A stretch of DNA of 64,000 bases from Dendrolimus kikuchii. Its lineage: Eukaryota > Arthropoda > Insecta > Lepidoptera > Lasiocampidae. Position 1 is the stretch's first letter; the number at the start of each line of letters is the position of its first letter. The notes under the pieces were generated by a model that was not told the origin of the DNA, did not search any database, and saw only the letters and a program-made list of their open reading frames with translations. Below are positions 52,446 to 63,634 of this stretch, one piece after another. The stretch covers positions 11,743,401-11,807,400 of the forward strand of contig CM034405.1 of the NCBI GenBank assembly GCA_019925095.2, in the 5' to 3' direction. The translations under genes and the position numbers were made by a program.

Positions 52446-54269
52446 TAAAAATATATTAAATAAAAATTACACCGTTGCTAAATAGAATTACACATTAAAA
52501 GCCTTTCCGAATAGCTAGGACGTGCTTGCCAAAAGCATGAAAAAATGTGTATAGGTAGTAACACTTTTCAATGCTAGTATCTTCATTTCATCTCTTCTTA
52601 GCCTTTGTGAGATACAAAAAAACATTCTATTGCGTATTAAACGCCGTGTTACGAGTACTAATACTTTCCAAAGACACCGTAATTACAAAAACCTAAGAAA
52701 ATACAAGTACAAAAAAAGTTAAACACTAATAAGCTCCAAGACGTACAAAGACATAAAAGTTAACAAGCGAATCATTTGAACAAGGAGCGTGTTGGCTTGA
52801 AACCAAAAACGTGGTGGTAAGGCCCCTTTGCCCTTTCCCGGTACATCTGATCCCGGCTTAATTAGACATCGTACTGTGACTAGTGCCAAATACACGAAAC
52901 ACGTTGTACTTGTTACCGGTAAGGCACATCTTGGTATTGAGAGTCGATTATAAAATACCTTTTTGGTTGAAAAGAAGATAAAATATTTAATTATACGATG
53001 TATCCATCCATTTGGCCATTTATCGGTCTGTCTACGTATCTTACAGACATTTTTCTCGGAATCTATGTCTATAGACAGATACATTTGGTAGGGAGGTGTA
53101 CATAGGTGTATATGATATACCGCTACGTAATGATATACAGAATTCGCGAAATAAATGAAAAGTAAGGGCGGTCGCATCTATGAACTTAGAACTGGTTTTT
53201 TCTCCGTACATAAGGCGTATAAGATATTGTTAGACAAGATAGGCGTTTGTGTTTAGGGAGGTTTAAAAAAAATGTTATTTCTTAATAAACGTTTTATTTT
53301 AGCTAATAGGCGGGTAATACTATTAACAGACATTGTTCAAATTTATTTCGTTTGTACAAATAGCTTAGTAACAATACATTACTTACTGTAAGACTCTGAG
53401 TTTCTGCTACCTATAACTAGTAAACATAACTAAAAAAAATAAAGAGTTAAAACACACATTTTGTTATTGTTTAATGATACTTAAACGAAGTTCGAATACT
53501 CCTATAAATTCAGTAGTATTTCACAGACCACTAATGAACCCACTCAATAAAAATCCACTTGGCCCATTTACAAACATAAACTTATTTCCTGATTTATATC
53601 TGTTGGAACTTGCGTCTATGCCTTCAGCGTGTTTCTGACCTCGTTCTGGCCTTTAACTAGTACCTAAAAGTGCGGCTGTGCTATTAAAACTTCGAGCCAA
53701 ACAGCGGTCGTTAGAGCGCTGTACTTTTGCTTCGAAGCAATGCAGCACAAACAGACTAAAAACACGCCACGATATATTATTTAGAACGTCTTGCCAGCGC
53801 ACTCAGAGTTATATAATGGCTAGTTAACCTTAAGTTGCGATGGTCGCGGTTTCTAACGTCTAGGGATCAGAGTGTTAGCATGTCTAGGGTATTAAAATGC
53901 AAGAGGATTGATTCCCGATAGGATACATTTCGTAAACGGCGCGACGCTGGATGAATTTGATTTCGTTTGTAATAGTTTCCCGTGCGGGATTCGAATCGAG
54001 TACCTCTAGGTTCGAATGAACTAAGCGGATCAATACCGCAAAGAGCCCATGCATCGACAGAGTTTTACTTCGTAAACATTATAGTATTTCATTTTAATTA
54101 GCCATTTCGTAAGTTTTGTTACTACGCATTAAAACGCGTGTGTTTTTAAAAGACTTTTCGAGAAAATAACTTTAACGTTTTGTTCAGAATTATAAATGAA
54201 ACATACAGTACGGGCCTAAACACATAACCACATAATTGATCAAATCAATTCTTACGGAGTAAACTCCAA
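52446..54269. other. no recognised gene
   Basis: The 152-codon minus frame at 52719-53177 has no family motif, and I regard it as chance. GATTCGAATCCCGC on the minus strand near 53985-53998 looks like a tRNA B box, but no A box or cloverleaf goes with it. Confidence 0.4.
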
Positions 54270-54915
54270 CAAATTTATAAAACAAGAGGCGTGGAAAAGC
54301 GTTTGTGAAATCGTTTATGATAATTACAGGGAAAAAGTAGCCGATTAATAACAAAAGGGTAATACGATTGCGATCCATGGCAGGGACACCACCACTCTCC
54401 AGGTGTATCCAGCCTGGGACGAGCAGCATCGTGATCTCGTCGCGGCCATCGGTGCGGATTTGTCTTTTCCGCCAGAGACGGTGGCGGCGATGGAGGGTCG
54501 TCCATGACGACTTCCAGCCGCCGTAGACTACGGCCGTGTGGGCGACCGGCGGAGAAACCGTATCCGCCCGCACATAAAGGCCGGAGAGGAGGGCAACACG
54601 CCGATCCGCGTTCCCCTTCTCACCTCGAGGTGTGACCCGAAGTAGCCGGTGAAACCCAGATCTCCGGCTAGCAGATGGTGGGGCCAGCCCGTAAAGGGGC
54701 CGGTCGTCGTCCATTATGCCTGGAGGTGAACGCTCGAGCGAACCCCACAGCCCGGACAAAGGACGCTCGAAGATTGGACAGGGGTTTTAGTAGGTAGGTA
54801 CTCCTCAATACGGCGTGACAATAGCACTTCACACGTAAAATGGTAGTGCCACCCCGAACTGGTGAATCCCACACACGGGATGCGACCTTACCGCCTCGCG
54901 TGGCCTATGGTCCTT
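54270..54915. other. GC-rich block, probably transposon-derived
   Basis: The block is far richer in G and C than its flanks and has CpG-rich stretches (GTCGCGGCCATCGGTGCGGA, GGCGACCGGCGGAGAAACCG). A 189-codon minus frame (54190-54759) spans it but loses composition at its C-terminal third, which is ordinary AT-rich DNA, and shows no motif. It may be the 5' or 3' untranslated part of a LINE; I cannot prove this. Confidence 0.35.
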
Positions 54916-55872
54916 AAACAGATTTCCCCTGTATAAAAAAAGGGACATATTCAGCAATATTCACGAATCACTGAAAAATGATCACATCCTGCTACGACGG
55001 TGTAACGCTTTGCGGTGCAGCGTCGCAACGCGGTTCTGTGTTTTAGGTACTTAAAGTTGAGGATGCTGGTCTAGTAGCTATTTCTAGATCTGATTAATGG
55101 AGAGCCTAGTTCATCCAGTTACAAACAACCCTCTCATCACAAAAATTTAAAGATCAATGATCATGCAAAATATGATCTCATCGTGGTTAAGTATTTTAAA
55201 GTAAAGCCAGTAAATAAGTAATTTTACTGACTCATCAAAATGTGGCTATTACATTGGTACATATAGCAAGTAACTTTCGAACGTGTTATATATTTGGATT
55301 TGCGAACGTAAACGACCCGGTAGGGAGTCATAATAAATCCGCAAAGATGATGACGTGGATGATTAACACCCTTAGATAAGAACGCTTCCCTTTGGCCTAA
55401 TATTGCAAAGTCAGCCCATTATATACGTACCTTTACACATACATTTGGATGTACTTATCAGTGTGTTCCACTATGTAAACCTCATTCTGTAACTAATTAA
55501 TTAAATGGTACTATAGCTTGAAGTGTTCTTAATATTCAATCAACTCCAATATTAAGTATCATTGACTTTGGACAGTTTTAACCCATATTAAAAAACTGGG
55601 ATTTGTACTGCAGTGTATTTAAAAATTGTTATCATTAATATATCAATGGATTGATATATTAAAAAAGTATCTTGCAAGTCGTCTATTAAACTGATGAATA
55701 AAACAAATATTTCGTAGGCGCCGCAACTGTTCGTGTATGTTCATTCTAAATCATTATTCTAGTTAATGGTCGTGACCTTCCACCACCCATCCCACTAATA
55801 TTAGTGAAAAATAACTGAGATTAATATCTCAAGAACACCAGATCTTAGGGGTCGCAGAAAGGATAAGTATAA
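54916..55872. other. no recognised feature
   Basis: AT-rich spacer; nothing recognised. Confidence 0.5.
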
Positions 55873-55888
55873 CCCCCCCCCCCCCCCC
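55873..55888. repeat. C homopolymer (16)
   Basis: Sixteen consecutive C bases in an AT-rich context. Length is prone to sequencing error. Confidence 0.95.
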
Positions 55889-55929
55889 TCACTAATTAAC
55901 ATTCGTGTATCGGATATTTAAGCAACAGT

Positions 55930-56052
55930 CCTTTCACCTTCTCCCAATTATATGGGGTCTGCACAATTGTCTTTCCTTCCACATTCGTCTATTCTGACAT
56001 ACGTCCTTTGTCTCACCCCAAACCATCATATCATAAGAATGATATGATGGTT
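55930..56052 (-). repeat. interspersed repeat ending in a perfect hairpin
   Basis: 55930-56035 repeats the order of 6710-6850. It ends in AACCATCATATCAT (56021-56034), loop AAGA, ATGATATGATGGTT (56039-56052), a perfect 14-bp inverted repeat. The first arm is part of the repeat; the second arm appears added. Confidence 0.6.
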
Positions 56053-56440
56053 AAATATAAGGATATTCAATATTTTCCAATATTCGTTTGTGAAGGCTAG
56101 AAAATATTAAATATTAAACACATTGTTGAAAGTTTCAAAACGATAACACTGTACTGCAACGAATGCACTATATTATACTATTAAATATACCACTCGTCCA
56201 AACATGTTTCAATGTAATCTTTAGTGTAAACTCACGAATTTAATTAATTCCTGTATGACATGACACAGAGGTGCCCTTCCTGTTTGTATGGAACTAATAG
56301 TTAACTCTACACTTATTACTAGAATTACTAGTCGTAGCAATATTGCCACAGTATAAAGGTAATGAACAGTAGATCAAAACTCTTATAAGGATAAAAACAT
56401 ATACGTAGAAATGACAAACGTCTTTACTACTTATCTTAAT
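56053..56440. other. no recognised feature
   Basis: AT-rich spacer; nothing recognised. Confidence 0.5.
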
Positions 56441-56543
56441 GAATGAATGGATGTTCTTTATTGCATATACAGATGAAATCAAATCAAATCATATATATAC
56501 AGTAGGAGGTCTTGTCGCCGCCGGCAATATCTTCCAGACCACC
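56441..56543 (-). mobile_element. LINE 3' UTR fragment
   Basis: Minus strand: GGTGGTCTGGAAGATATTGC, GGCGACAAGACCTCC, then GCAATAAAGAACATCCATTC. It is a relative of the 48255-48362 LINE end with an ATTC tail. Confidence 0.6.
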
Positions 56544-56944
56544 TTCACACTTGTTAAAACTAATTTAAATAGAAATATATAATATTATCATAGATTATAA
56601 TAATAATCATTTTAATTTTAGAATGTCAAATTTCAAATTATTATATGCATGTCGTTTTTGGTCCTACATAATCCTTCATATCAATCCATAAGTCCTAAAA
56701 AGTATTGATTCTCAAATAGACCCGTATCTCAAAAATGATAAAACTTAACGGATTTTGTTCAGATCAATGCCTACGGAGAGTATTTTTTGCCATAATATTG
56801 GGAATGTATATCTCAAAAAAAGTATCTTCCAGGAACGTTCTTACAACTTCTCAATATCTGACTAATGATGCCCTATACGTCTCTATATATGTTGTACGTA
56901 TAGTTCAATTTTTTCTAACCCTCAATCACGTATTGCGGCTACTC
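56544..56944. other. no recognised feature
   Basis: AT-rich spacer. The 89-codon frame (56735-57004) runs into the next MITE and has no motif. Confidence 0.45.
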
Positions 56945-57090
56945 TTATGGCCAGTTCCTATATATTACTATTCATTCGCTTGCCTTGCCAGCAATTACAT
57001 TTGAACATTATTTGATATGGAACTTATATAAAATTTTAACCGATAGTTAGGTAAATGAATGGTCGGTAAGTTATAGGAACTGGGCCATCA
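56945..57090. mobile_element. 140-bp MITE, relative of 40842-40972
   Basis: The element is 56948-57087: TGGCCAGTTCCTATATATTA and, inverted, TGGCCCAGTTCCTATAACTT. Flanks are TTA and TCA, so the TSD has one mismatch or has decayed. Confidence 0.75.
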
Positions 57091-58529
57091 ATCCTTACCT
57101 TTGTTGCGATTTTACTACAATGTTGTGTAGCGGTATATAGACTACACATTCCTACTAAGTTTTATCTATTTAGACCCGGTTATACCAAAAGAGAATCATT
57201 ATGACATAAAAACATAGACATGAAGATGTCATTGGGTTCCTTTTCACCAAATTTGTAATACATTAACAGCCCATAAATGTCCCACTACTTAATTAGGGCG
57301 GTACGACAGTTCTACACAGTCGTAGGGACTTTTTAAGCGCAGTGGTGCCAAGGATGGGGTATTACTATCAGGATGGCAGCACATTGTGCTGGCGATCCTA
57401 ACCCTAGTCAGCTGGGCTACTGTTCGGTCCTGAGAAGGGTTAAATGTTTGTTTATGGAAATGTCCTTGTGTGATGTGATATGTATGTTTAAATTTGAGAT
57501 GATATAAAGACTTTTCAAATAGTAAGTTAATAAGTAAGGCGTGGGGTGACTGTAAGAGAAGATTGGAGGTCACTGGGCCAGGTTGGGCCCAGTCTTTATG
57601 TCATCTTGGTAATATACCTAAATGTGTTGCTATCAAATGATTGAATAGAGTTATTTTTCTCATGTTTCTGTGGTTACGATATATGTGTTTATTGATTTGT
57701 TATGCGTAATTTCGATGAGACTTACAGTAGAAATAACCAAATTGGTTATCGATCCTCAAAATAAAAACTTTCCACACTGTTTCTCTAATATACTGTATTA
57801 AACACATTGTCAAACTAACGTTAGTGGTACACAAATGTTAGCGTTCACAATTCTACAGCTTACGTCTAAGTTTTGGAGGACGGTGAGTAATTAATTTAAA
57901 TCTACCTCAAATTTAACTATGATCTTATTCCATGTAATTTAATAAAATTATGTACATAATATGCCTGCCTCGCGGCTTGAGTAATGCGAATATAAACTCC
58001 GTAATATTTAAGTCTTAATTTTTTGCGATAATAAGTACTTTGTGTCCTTCTTGGGACATTTTTACCGTATTGGAGGAAAGTTGATTCATTATTTTGATTT
58101 AGTACTAAACTTACAAAGGATATCCCAAAAACAACTAGATGGGTCTTATTTATATCTATTTTCATTAAAGAAATTTATAAGTTAAAATTGGGACATATTA
58201 TAGGCTGACTACTTACGATTTTTTATTTTTTTCGTAACTTTATTACACTATTGATACGGTACATTGTTACACAAGGGATGAGCGACTATTTAGCCACAAG
58301 ATGGTTTGGCGCACGAGCTTAGCGAAGGCGTTAATAGTTCTAGTGCCTAAATAGATTTTTCAGCCGAGTTAAACACTCTGATTTTCATTTCGAATATGAG
58401 GAACGTAAATAAAAACCTGATTAGTTAAACAAACAACTACTTCTCTAATTAAATCAGGCGTTAAATGTATTACTAAATCAAATAATGAGTTCAGTTTTAC
58501 ACAAATATCCATGGAAAAAGAATAATATT
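57091..58529. other. no recognised gene
   Basis: 57290-57600 is G/C-richer (GGCCAGGTTGGGCCCAGTC) and may be an old LINE 3' region. Minus frames at 57289-57573 and 57917-58165 have no convincing motif; the start of the latter (KIDINKTHLVVFG) recalls a LINE thumb block, but nothing around it supports that. Confidence 0.35.
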
Positions 58530-58929
58530 ATATTGTTACGACGGAGGTGCCGACAAAAGTGGATTCACACCTGCATACCATAAAAACACTCTTTATTGCC
58601 TTTCCGCAATTGGACTTCTTTTGTTTACTTTGTGTTTAAAATACGTGATTAGAAAACAGCCCATTGTGTATTGTAATCTTTTATGGTAGTCATTAGCCAG
58701 GTGTGATTCTAAGAAATTTTGTCCACGCGGGCGAGAGACATATTGTATTTGTGCAGTATAAAGCAATATCCCAATGGAGAGATGGTCAGTCTAGTGATAG
58801 CCACAAGCAAAGCAAGACATGTGTACTACATTCGGTAATCTATTTAGTGACGGACTTTGCGTGTGTTATTATATTTGTATAGTAATTCTAATGGCATTTT
58901 AATTCGAGTCCTGCAACTCGTAACAATAT
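58530..58929 (+). mobile_element. solo LTR, 392 bp, ATAT TSD
   Basis: 58534-58925 begins TGTTACGACGGAGG and ends CTGCAACTCGTAACA, so its termini TGTTACGA and TCGTAACA are perfect 8-bp inverted repeats with the TG...CA of LTRs. ATAT is duplicated at 58530-58533 and 58926-58929. A 4-5 bp TSD fits Ty3/Gypsy- or BEL-type integration. No internal region or second LTR is present, so recombination between two LTRs removed the rest. The plus orientation is assumed. An inner imperfect inverted repeat (58553-58588 with about 58682-58727) is also present. Confidence 0.85.
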
Positions 58930-59307
58930 ATAATACTAACTAATATTCCATGCAAATATCCGTCAAATATTTTTTTTTGTTTTATGGCATTATAGCAACT
59001 AGTATTGTTTTTATCATTGATGATAGTAAATAAATCAGCTCAAATTTATGTAAATTAAATAAATTAGTGAAAAGTAAATTATAAGTATAAAATCATGTTA
59101 CAAAATTGTAAATGTTTTAATTATAATTTTATGCCACGATTTAAGTGGCTGTATAAAAAGTTTGGAAATGGTCGCATAGTTTAAAAAAAAATTGACAGCA
59201 GAGAATATCGTTTCCCAGGAACGATAAACATTCTTTTTATCCCTCTGATGGAATGAATACCAATGAAAATAGTATTTTAACGTCTGTCGTTAGTATTTAT
59301 TGTAATA
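58930..59307. other. no recognised feature
   Basis: AT-rich spacer; nothing recognised. Confidence 0.5.
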
Positions 59308-59490
59308 TACCATCAGCGTCAGTGCAATACCTTGTATCTACATTTTTTATATTATCCTTTTTCGACAAAATTGTTACAAGTTATATGCATATATATTGCA
59401 TATATCACAATTTTGGCTAAGAAAATAATTTCAAATAAAATATAGATACAAGGCACTGCCTGACCTGCACCTGCACTAACGCCGACGATA
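59308..59490. mobile_element. 183-bp inverted-repeat element
   Basis: Left end TACCATCAGCGTCAGTGC and right end, inverted, TATCGTCGGCGTTAGTGC. After a 15-bp indel both arms continue CCTTGTATCTA(C/T)ATTTT. The centre has TGCATATATATTGCATATA. It is a MITE-like hairpin element; TSD unclear. Confidence 0.7.
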
Positions 59491-59557
59491 CATAAGTGTT
59501 ATCTATCAAACCATGGATAAGTACTTATATTAACAAACGCCCGTTTATCTAATTCTA

Positions 59558-59754
59558 TGCTAATATTATAAAGAGGTAAAGTTTGTGACTTTGTGACGTT
59601 GTAGGGGGTAATCTCTGGATCTTTTAAACCGATTTTAAAATTTCTTTTACTGTTAGAAAGCAACGTTAATAGGGAGTATCATAGGCTATATAACATGACG
59701 CTATATACCACGGGAGCGGGACAGAGCGCGGGTGAAACCGCGCCGGGCCGCTAG
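59558..59754 (+). mobile_element. Helitron-like element with TC and CTAG ends
   Basis: Starts TCTATGCTAATATTATAAAG, passes TTTGTGACTTTGTGACGTTG and ATAGGCTATATAACATGACG, and ends GCGCCGGGCCGCTAG before TAC. It has no TIR and no TSD. TC at the 5' end and CTAG at the 3' end are Helitron features; the 3' hairpin expected just inside may be CGGGTGAAACCGCGCCGGGCC. Confidence 0.55.
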
Positions 59755-60331
59755 TACAGTTATAATATGTGATACACGTAGTAACCATAGACATTTTTAC
59801 GCATTAGCTGGAGGCGTTAACGTTGTTTTGGGGTTGACAGTAGAACAAAAGCTCCGGTCCAAGAGAGTAATTTGTCTTTCTTTACCCTAATTATCTGATG
59901 AAAATTTATCGTTGTTGCCGGACCCGAACTTGTATAGGTGGCCAATGTAGACGCAATTTATGATTTAGCTTTAAATCCGTCGAGTGGATTCGCGTTTACC
60001 TGTTTTAAAACTTAATTAAAACTTCGTTCGGTAATTTAAAACGAATAATAAAATCCGTGTAATTTTATGGGAAACATCCTTTTTGATCATGCCTAACGAA
60101 ACGACGATGAAGTTATTGATAAAGTAAACAACATTGAAAAGTGTGGCTAAATTAGGAAATCGTAATGCATTTTTGATGGTTTGATTGGGGAACGCGTCAG
60201 GCTAAAGTTTATCTTTTAGTAACTGAATCCTCCATTCTCGTATTTTTATTCCATTTCCCATATATTTTTATTTCGCAGACAAGTTGGTATACCTAATATA
60301 ATAAATATGATGTAATATTTAATTAATACAC
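59755..60331. other. no recognised feature
   Basis: AT-rich spacer; nothing recognised. Confidence 0.5.
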
Positions 60332-60615
60332 TACTAAATCGTTTGACGTGAAAGAATGACTAAACAGATATACAACACAAAAGTGGATGGTTGCAGAAGT
60401 CGTGGAAGGCCACGACACACCTTCCATGATCAAATTGATCGTGTACTAGCGGAGGGTGATGTCAGGAGCCTTAAGAACAGACGAGTGTGCATGACAAGAG
60501 TTATGAATGTCAAAGAAGCAAGTGAGGTGTGTAAGAATAAGCCTAAATGGCGCTCTGTTGTTCGTGCCTACCCCGCAAGGGAACTGGCGTGAAGTTATGT
60601 ATGTACTAAAGCGTT
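60332..60615 (+). mobile_element. truncated LINE (ATGT tail) with 12-bp TSD, best copy
   Basis: TACTAAATCGTT (60332-60343) and TACTAAAGCGTT (60604-60615) flank 260 bp. The insert carries the C-terminal coding part described in the next entry and a short GTTATGTATG tail. Shorter copies are at 12453, 12611, 21472 and 38180. Confidence 0.9.
60356..60592 (+). pseudogene. LINE ORF2 C-terminus, intact reading frame
   Basis: The frame runs uninterrupted for 78 codons: TKQIYNTKVDGCRSRGRPRH, TFHDQIDRVLAEGDVRSLKN, RRVCMTRVMNVKEASEVCKN, KPKWRSVVRAYPARELA and stop. GRPR-x-x-(F/W)-x-DQ, R-CM-x-x-MNV-EA, C-x-x-x-x-x-W-x-S-V-x-AYP is the end of an insect LINE endonuclease/reverse transcriptase. Catalytic parts are absent because the copy is 5'-truncated, so it is not a functional gene. 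The lack of stops, and a TSD with a single mismatch, suggest a rather young insertion. Confidence 0.85.
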
Positions 60616-60985
60616 ATTAATAAAATTTTCTAATGTTTCGCTACTAGTAAGTGTTAAGCGCGGTAATTTGTTTGTTTTTATTATTCCGACCTTTCGGCCA
60701 CTTTTCAGTAGCCGTGATCACGAAAGACAAAAATCTTAAGTGTCAATGAGTATTGTTAAAGTTTTATTTAGCCTACCGGTAACTTGTTCATTTTAATTAT
60801 TTAGTTTTAATTTTATTTATGGTTATTATTTACTCTATGTGAGCCTAATCTAATTTACTACCGCTTCGCAACATGTTGTGGCTTGAAGAGAAGAAGAGGT
60901 GCAAGAAACTCTTCAGCAAATATGCCTAGCTCCAATAATTTTATGATTAAAATGAGTGGGAGGAAAAATAATAACTCATTTTAAT
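60616..60985. other. no recognised feature
   Basis: AT-rich spacer with a loose inverted repeat around 60945-60985 (AAAATGAGTGGGAGG and ATAACTCATTTTAA). Confidence 0.45.
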
Positions 60986-61149
60986 GGATTCCTGGCATGG
61001 TAAATTTCGGAAACAATCGTTTTGTTATTTACTGTGGTCTGGGTGTCCGGGATCGGCTCCAGAGTTGATCTATTGTATATTAGCCCTGACACAAGCGTAA
61101 CTTGCTTAGTTTGGGGATATAGGTACAATTTGTGTGTTTGTCTGCCGAT
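60986..61149 (+). mobile_element. tRNA-derived SINE, head missing
   Basis: Starts within the B box (GATTCCTGGCATGGTAAATT) and keeps the body CTGGGTGTCCGGGATCGGCT, CACAAGCGTAACTTGC, GTGTGTTTGTCTGCCG of the unit at 46784. Confidence 0.8.
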
Positions 61150-62995
61150 TTGATTTGATGTAAAAGTTAAGAGACCGTTCTTTATGAGATATCATATCGC
61201 GTGGACATCCCAGATTATTTATTTCTCATGCGGAACAGTTAAATGCAGCCGCTTTTGCAGTCACATTTTAATTCGGCCGAACACTACCTTTTAAATTTGC
61301 ATTATAATTGTAAATATGATTCTGCTTACCAGCAACTACGAAGGCTTACCAACCTTTCGCCAGTAAATCATAGTTAGCGCTTATATTGCAAATATTAAAT
61401 ATTGCACACTTGTCAGATTTATAATATAATTCGGAAATATTGGTATTTTCAACCTTCACATTTGAATATCTGTATTACTGATTTTTTGCTTTGTTCTACG
61501 TGCATTAGATATACGTTCACCATTTGAATATTTGGAATGTTGTCGCAATAAAAATATAAGAAAAGATTATTTTTTTATTTTTTATTGTTACCTTACATTA
61601 TTCCTAAGTATTTAATAATACTAATAAGTACCACCACGATATCTTCATTAATATTAGGAGTCTTATTTCATCATATTAGGTCCAAAAAAAAATATTATAA
61701 AATTATTACAATATCGTAATAGAATTATTTTGTTACATAATACATACTATTAAAAATAACTCCAGACATTCAAAAATAAACAAATATGATTACTCGTAGT
61801 AAGTAAAACAATTTTCGTTTGTTTAAATATCATTGTTGCTTAACGGAATCTATGTTAAGATATTATACTACCTACAGATTCGGTACGTCGCTGTTAATTT
61901 TTGCAATTTGAAATCAGCAGGTAGTTCTCGACTTCCTGTAGATACTTACGTGACAAACACTATTATGTACATATGTGCGTAGGCATTCGATTCCAATGCT
62001 TATAATATTTTCTTTTAGTAATATTATTTTAGAAGGAAGGTCATTTTGAAAATTGAAAATTATTTGTTTTTATTTTTAATGGATAAATAAAATACAATCA
62101 AATTCAGTACCCTTCTTGAGCAATGTCGCAAAGTAATTTAATCTACATTCTTGTTTTTATTCACTTATTGTATAATTGTATGATGTGTTATTATGTACGT
62201 TTATATATAGGTACAGATACTTTAAATTTTTAATTCAAGTCGGTTGGAAAATGACACGTCTACAACACACATTAAATGTCAGGATATACGCTCGTTTATT
62301 GTGAACATTAATAAATTTAATATTAAGTGGATACGTATCAAAACACCATGCAAAACATATATCATAACAATGAATAGGGTGGAATGTTGTTAATAAAAAC
62401 AAACAAAACGCGTCGTTTCACGGTGTTTTGTCACTGTTTGCTGATGCCCGTCTCGACGCAAACAATTAGCTCTTTTGTGTACTTGCCCAGACTTGCCTCA
62501 CTTTACCGACGAGGGTGCTTCATTGAGATAAAAGAATGACTGGATGTGTCAGAGCTAACACGCAGTTAAACATACATTTAAAATTTTATTTTTTACCAAA
62601 GATTTTGATGTCGTATCGTATTGCCCAGCACATCCATATCTCTTTCAAATGTTGTGGGTTTATATCCTAGTTAGGGAGCATCCACTTGGAGAGTTTTTAT
62701 AATTATAATTAGCAACTCAAACATGTCATTGCTAGCTCCGAGCTTTCTTAATTTTTAAGGGAACAAACAGCCGCAACGCTTTTTTTCGGTTTCGCGCAAC
62801 GTCTATCTTCATTTGTATTATAAATAGGCTTGTAGTAGTTCTAATAATATCAATATACACGATAAGAAAAACTATATTATATGTAATTTGATAAAACTAA
62901 AAAAACATACTTTTACATTAGTGTGAATTAAGAAAATAATTTTAAATATACATATTATGACCAACATGATAGAAAATTCACTTTTTATTTATTTA
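61150..62995. other. no recognised gene
   Basis: A long AT-rich stretch with no open frame worth listing and no repeat I could match to the rest of the window. Confidence 0.5.
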
Positions 62996-63225
62996 TTTTT
63001 TATTGCAGGAGTTCAGCAGACAGGCAGACGGCCCACTTGATGGAAAGCGGTTACCATCGCCTATGGACATTTGCAACTGCAAAGGTGCTACAAATGCGCT
63101 GCTGCTCTATTAAGGGAGACTGGAACCTGGTCACTAATGCCGGAACACAATACAAGGTTGTTATGGCGACATACTTTAGACCAGGGGTGGTAACCATCCA
63201 GTCGGGCAAATGCCCTACTACCTGG
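62996..63225 (-). mobile_element. ~310-bp poly(A) repeat, copy 11 (5' part missing)
   Basis: The poly(A) end is at 62996. The 5' side stops at CTACTACCTGGC and is followed by AAAACTACC. The breakpoint is the same as in copy 5 at 29942. Confidence 0.88.
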
Positions 63226-63502
63226 CAAAACTACCAAAAAAAAACATTTTTTATTCAATAATTAAAAGCAATAGATTTTCCAATACGCAATTTTCGGTAT
63301 ACCATATACTACTAGCATATATTACTATATTATACATTTAGTTTGACAACCTGGCTCAGAAAATGAAGCTAAATTAATGGAATTATTTCATTGTCACGAA
63401 TTCTTAATACGATCTGGGAAATCAGTGCAAATCAGGTTGAAATAAACCATTTCATTAATAGTTTAGATACGTACATATAGATCAAACTAACAGAAGCCTA
63501 TG

Positions 63503-63634
63503 AAAACAGTTTTTCATAGGCTTCTATTAGTTGTCTTGACGTTAAATTATTGTAATTATTTATTCTGTAATTGTTTATTTGGTGAAAAATAAAGTGTTTT
63601 CTATTTTATTCTATTCTAAAACAGTTTTTCATAG
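63503..63634 (+). mobile_element. LINE tail insertion with exact 17-bp TSD
   Basis: AAAACAGTTTTTCATAG is repeated exactly at 63503-63519 and 63618-63634. The 98 bp between end in AAAATAAAGTGTTTTCTATT then TTATTCTATTCT, the terminus of the ATTCT-tailed LINE. The first TSD copy also forms a 15-bp perfect hairpin with sequence on its left (63492-63506 with 63511-63525), partly using insert bases. Confidence 0.9.

Noticed and set aside
52719..53177. 152-codon open frame on -
   Set aside because: Composition is that of the surrounding DNA, there is no recognisable domain, and no splice or promoter context.
53920..54050. tRNA gene or SINE on -
   Set aside because: Only a B-box-like GATTCGAATCC is present; no A box at the proper distance and no cloverleaf.
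54190..54759. 189-codon open frame on -
   Set aside because: The GC-rich part gives a long frame by low stop density; its last third is AT-rich noise and no motif is visible.
57917..58165. LINE thumb fragment (KIDINKTHLVVFG)
   Set aside because: One short match without neighbouring RT blocks is not enough.
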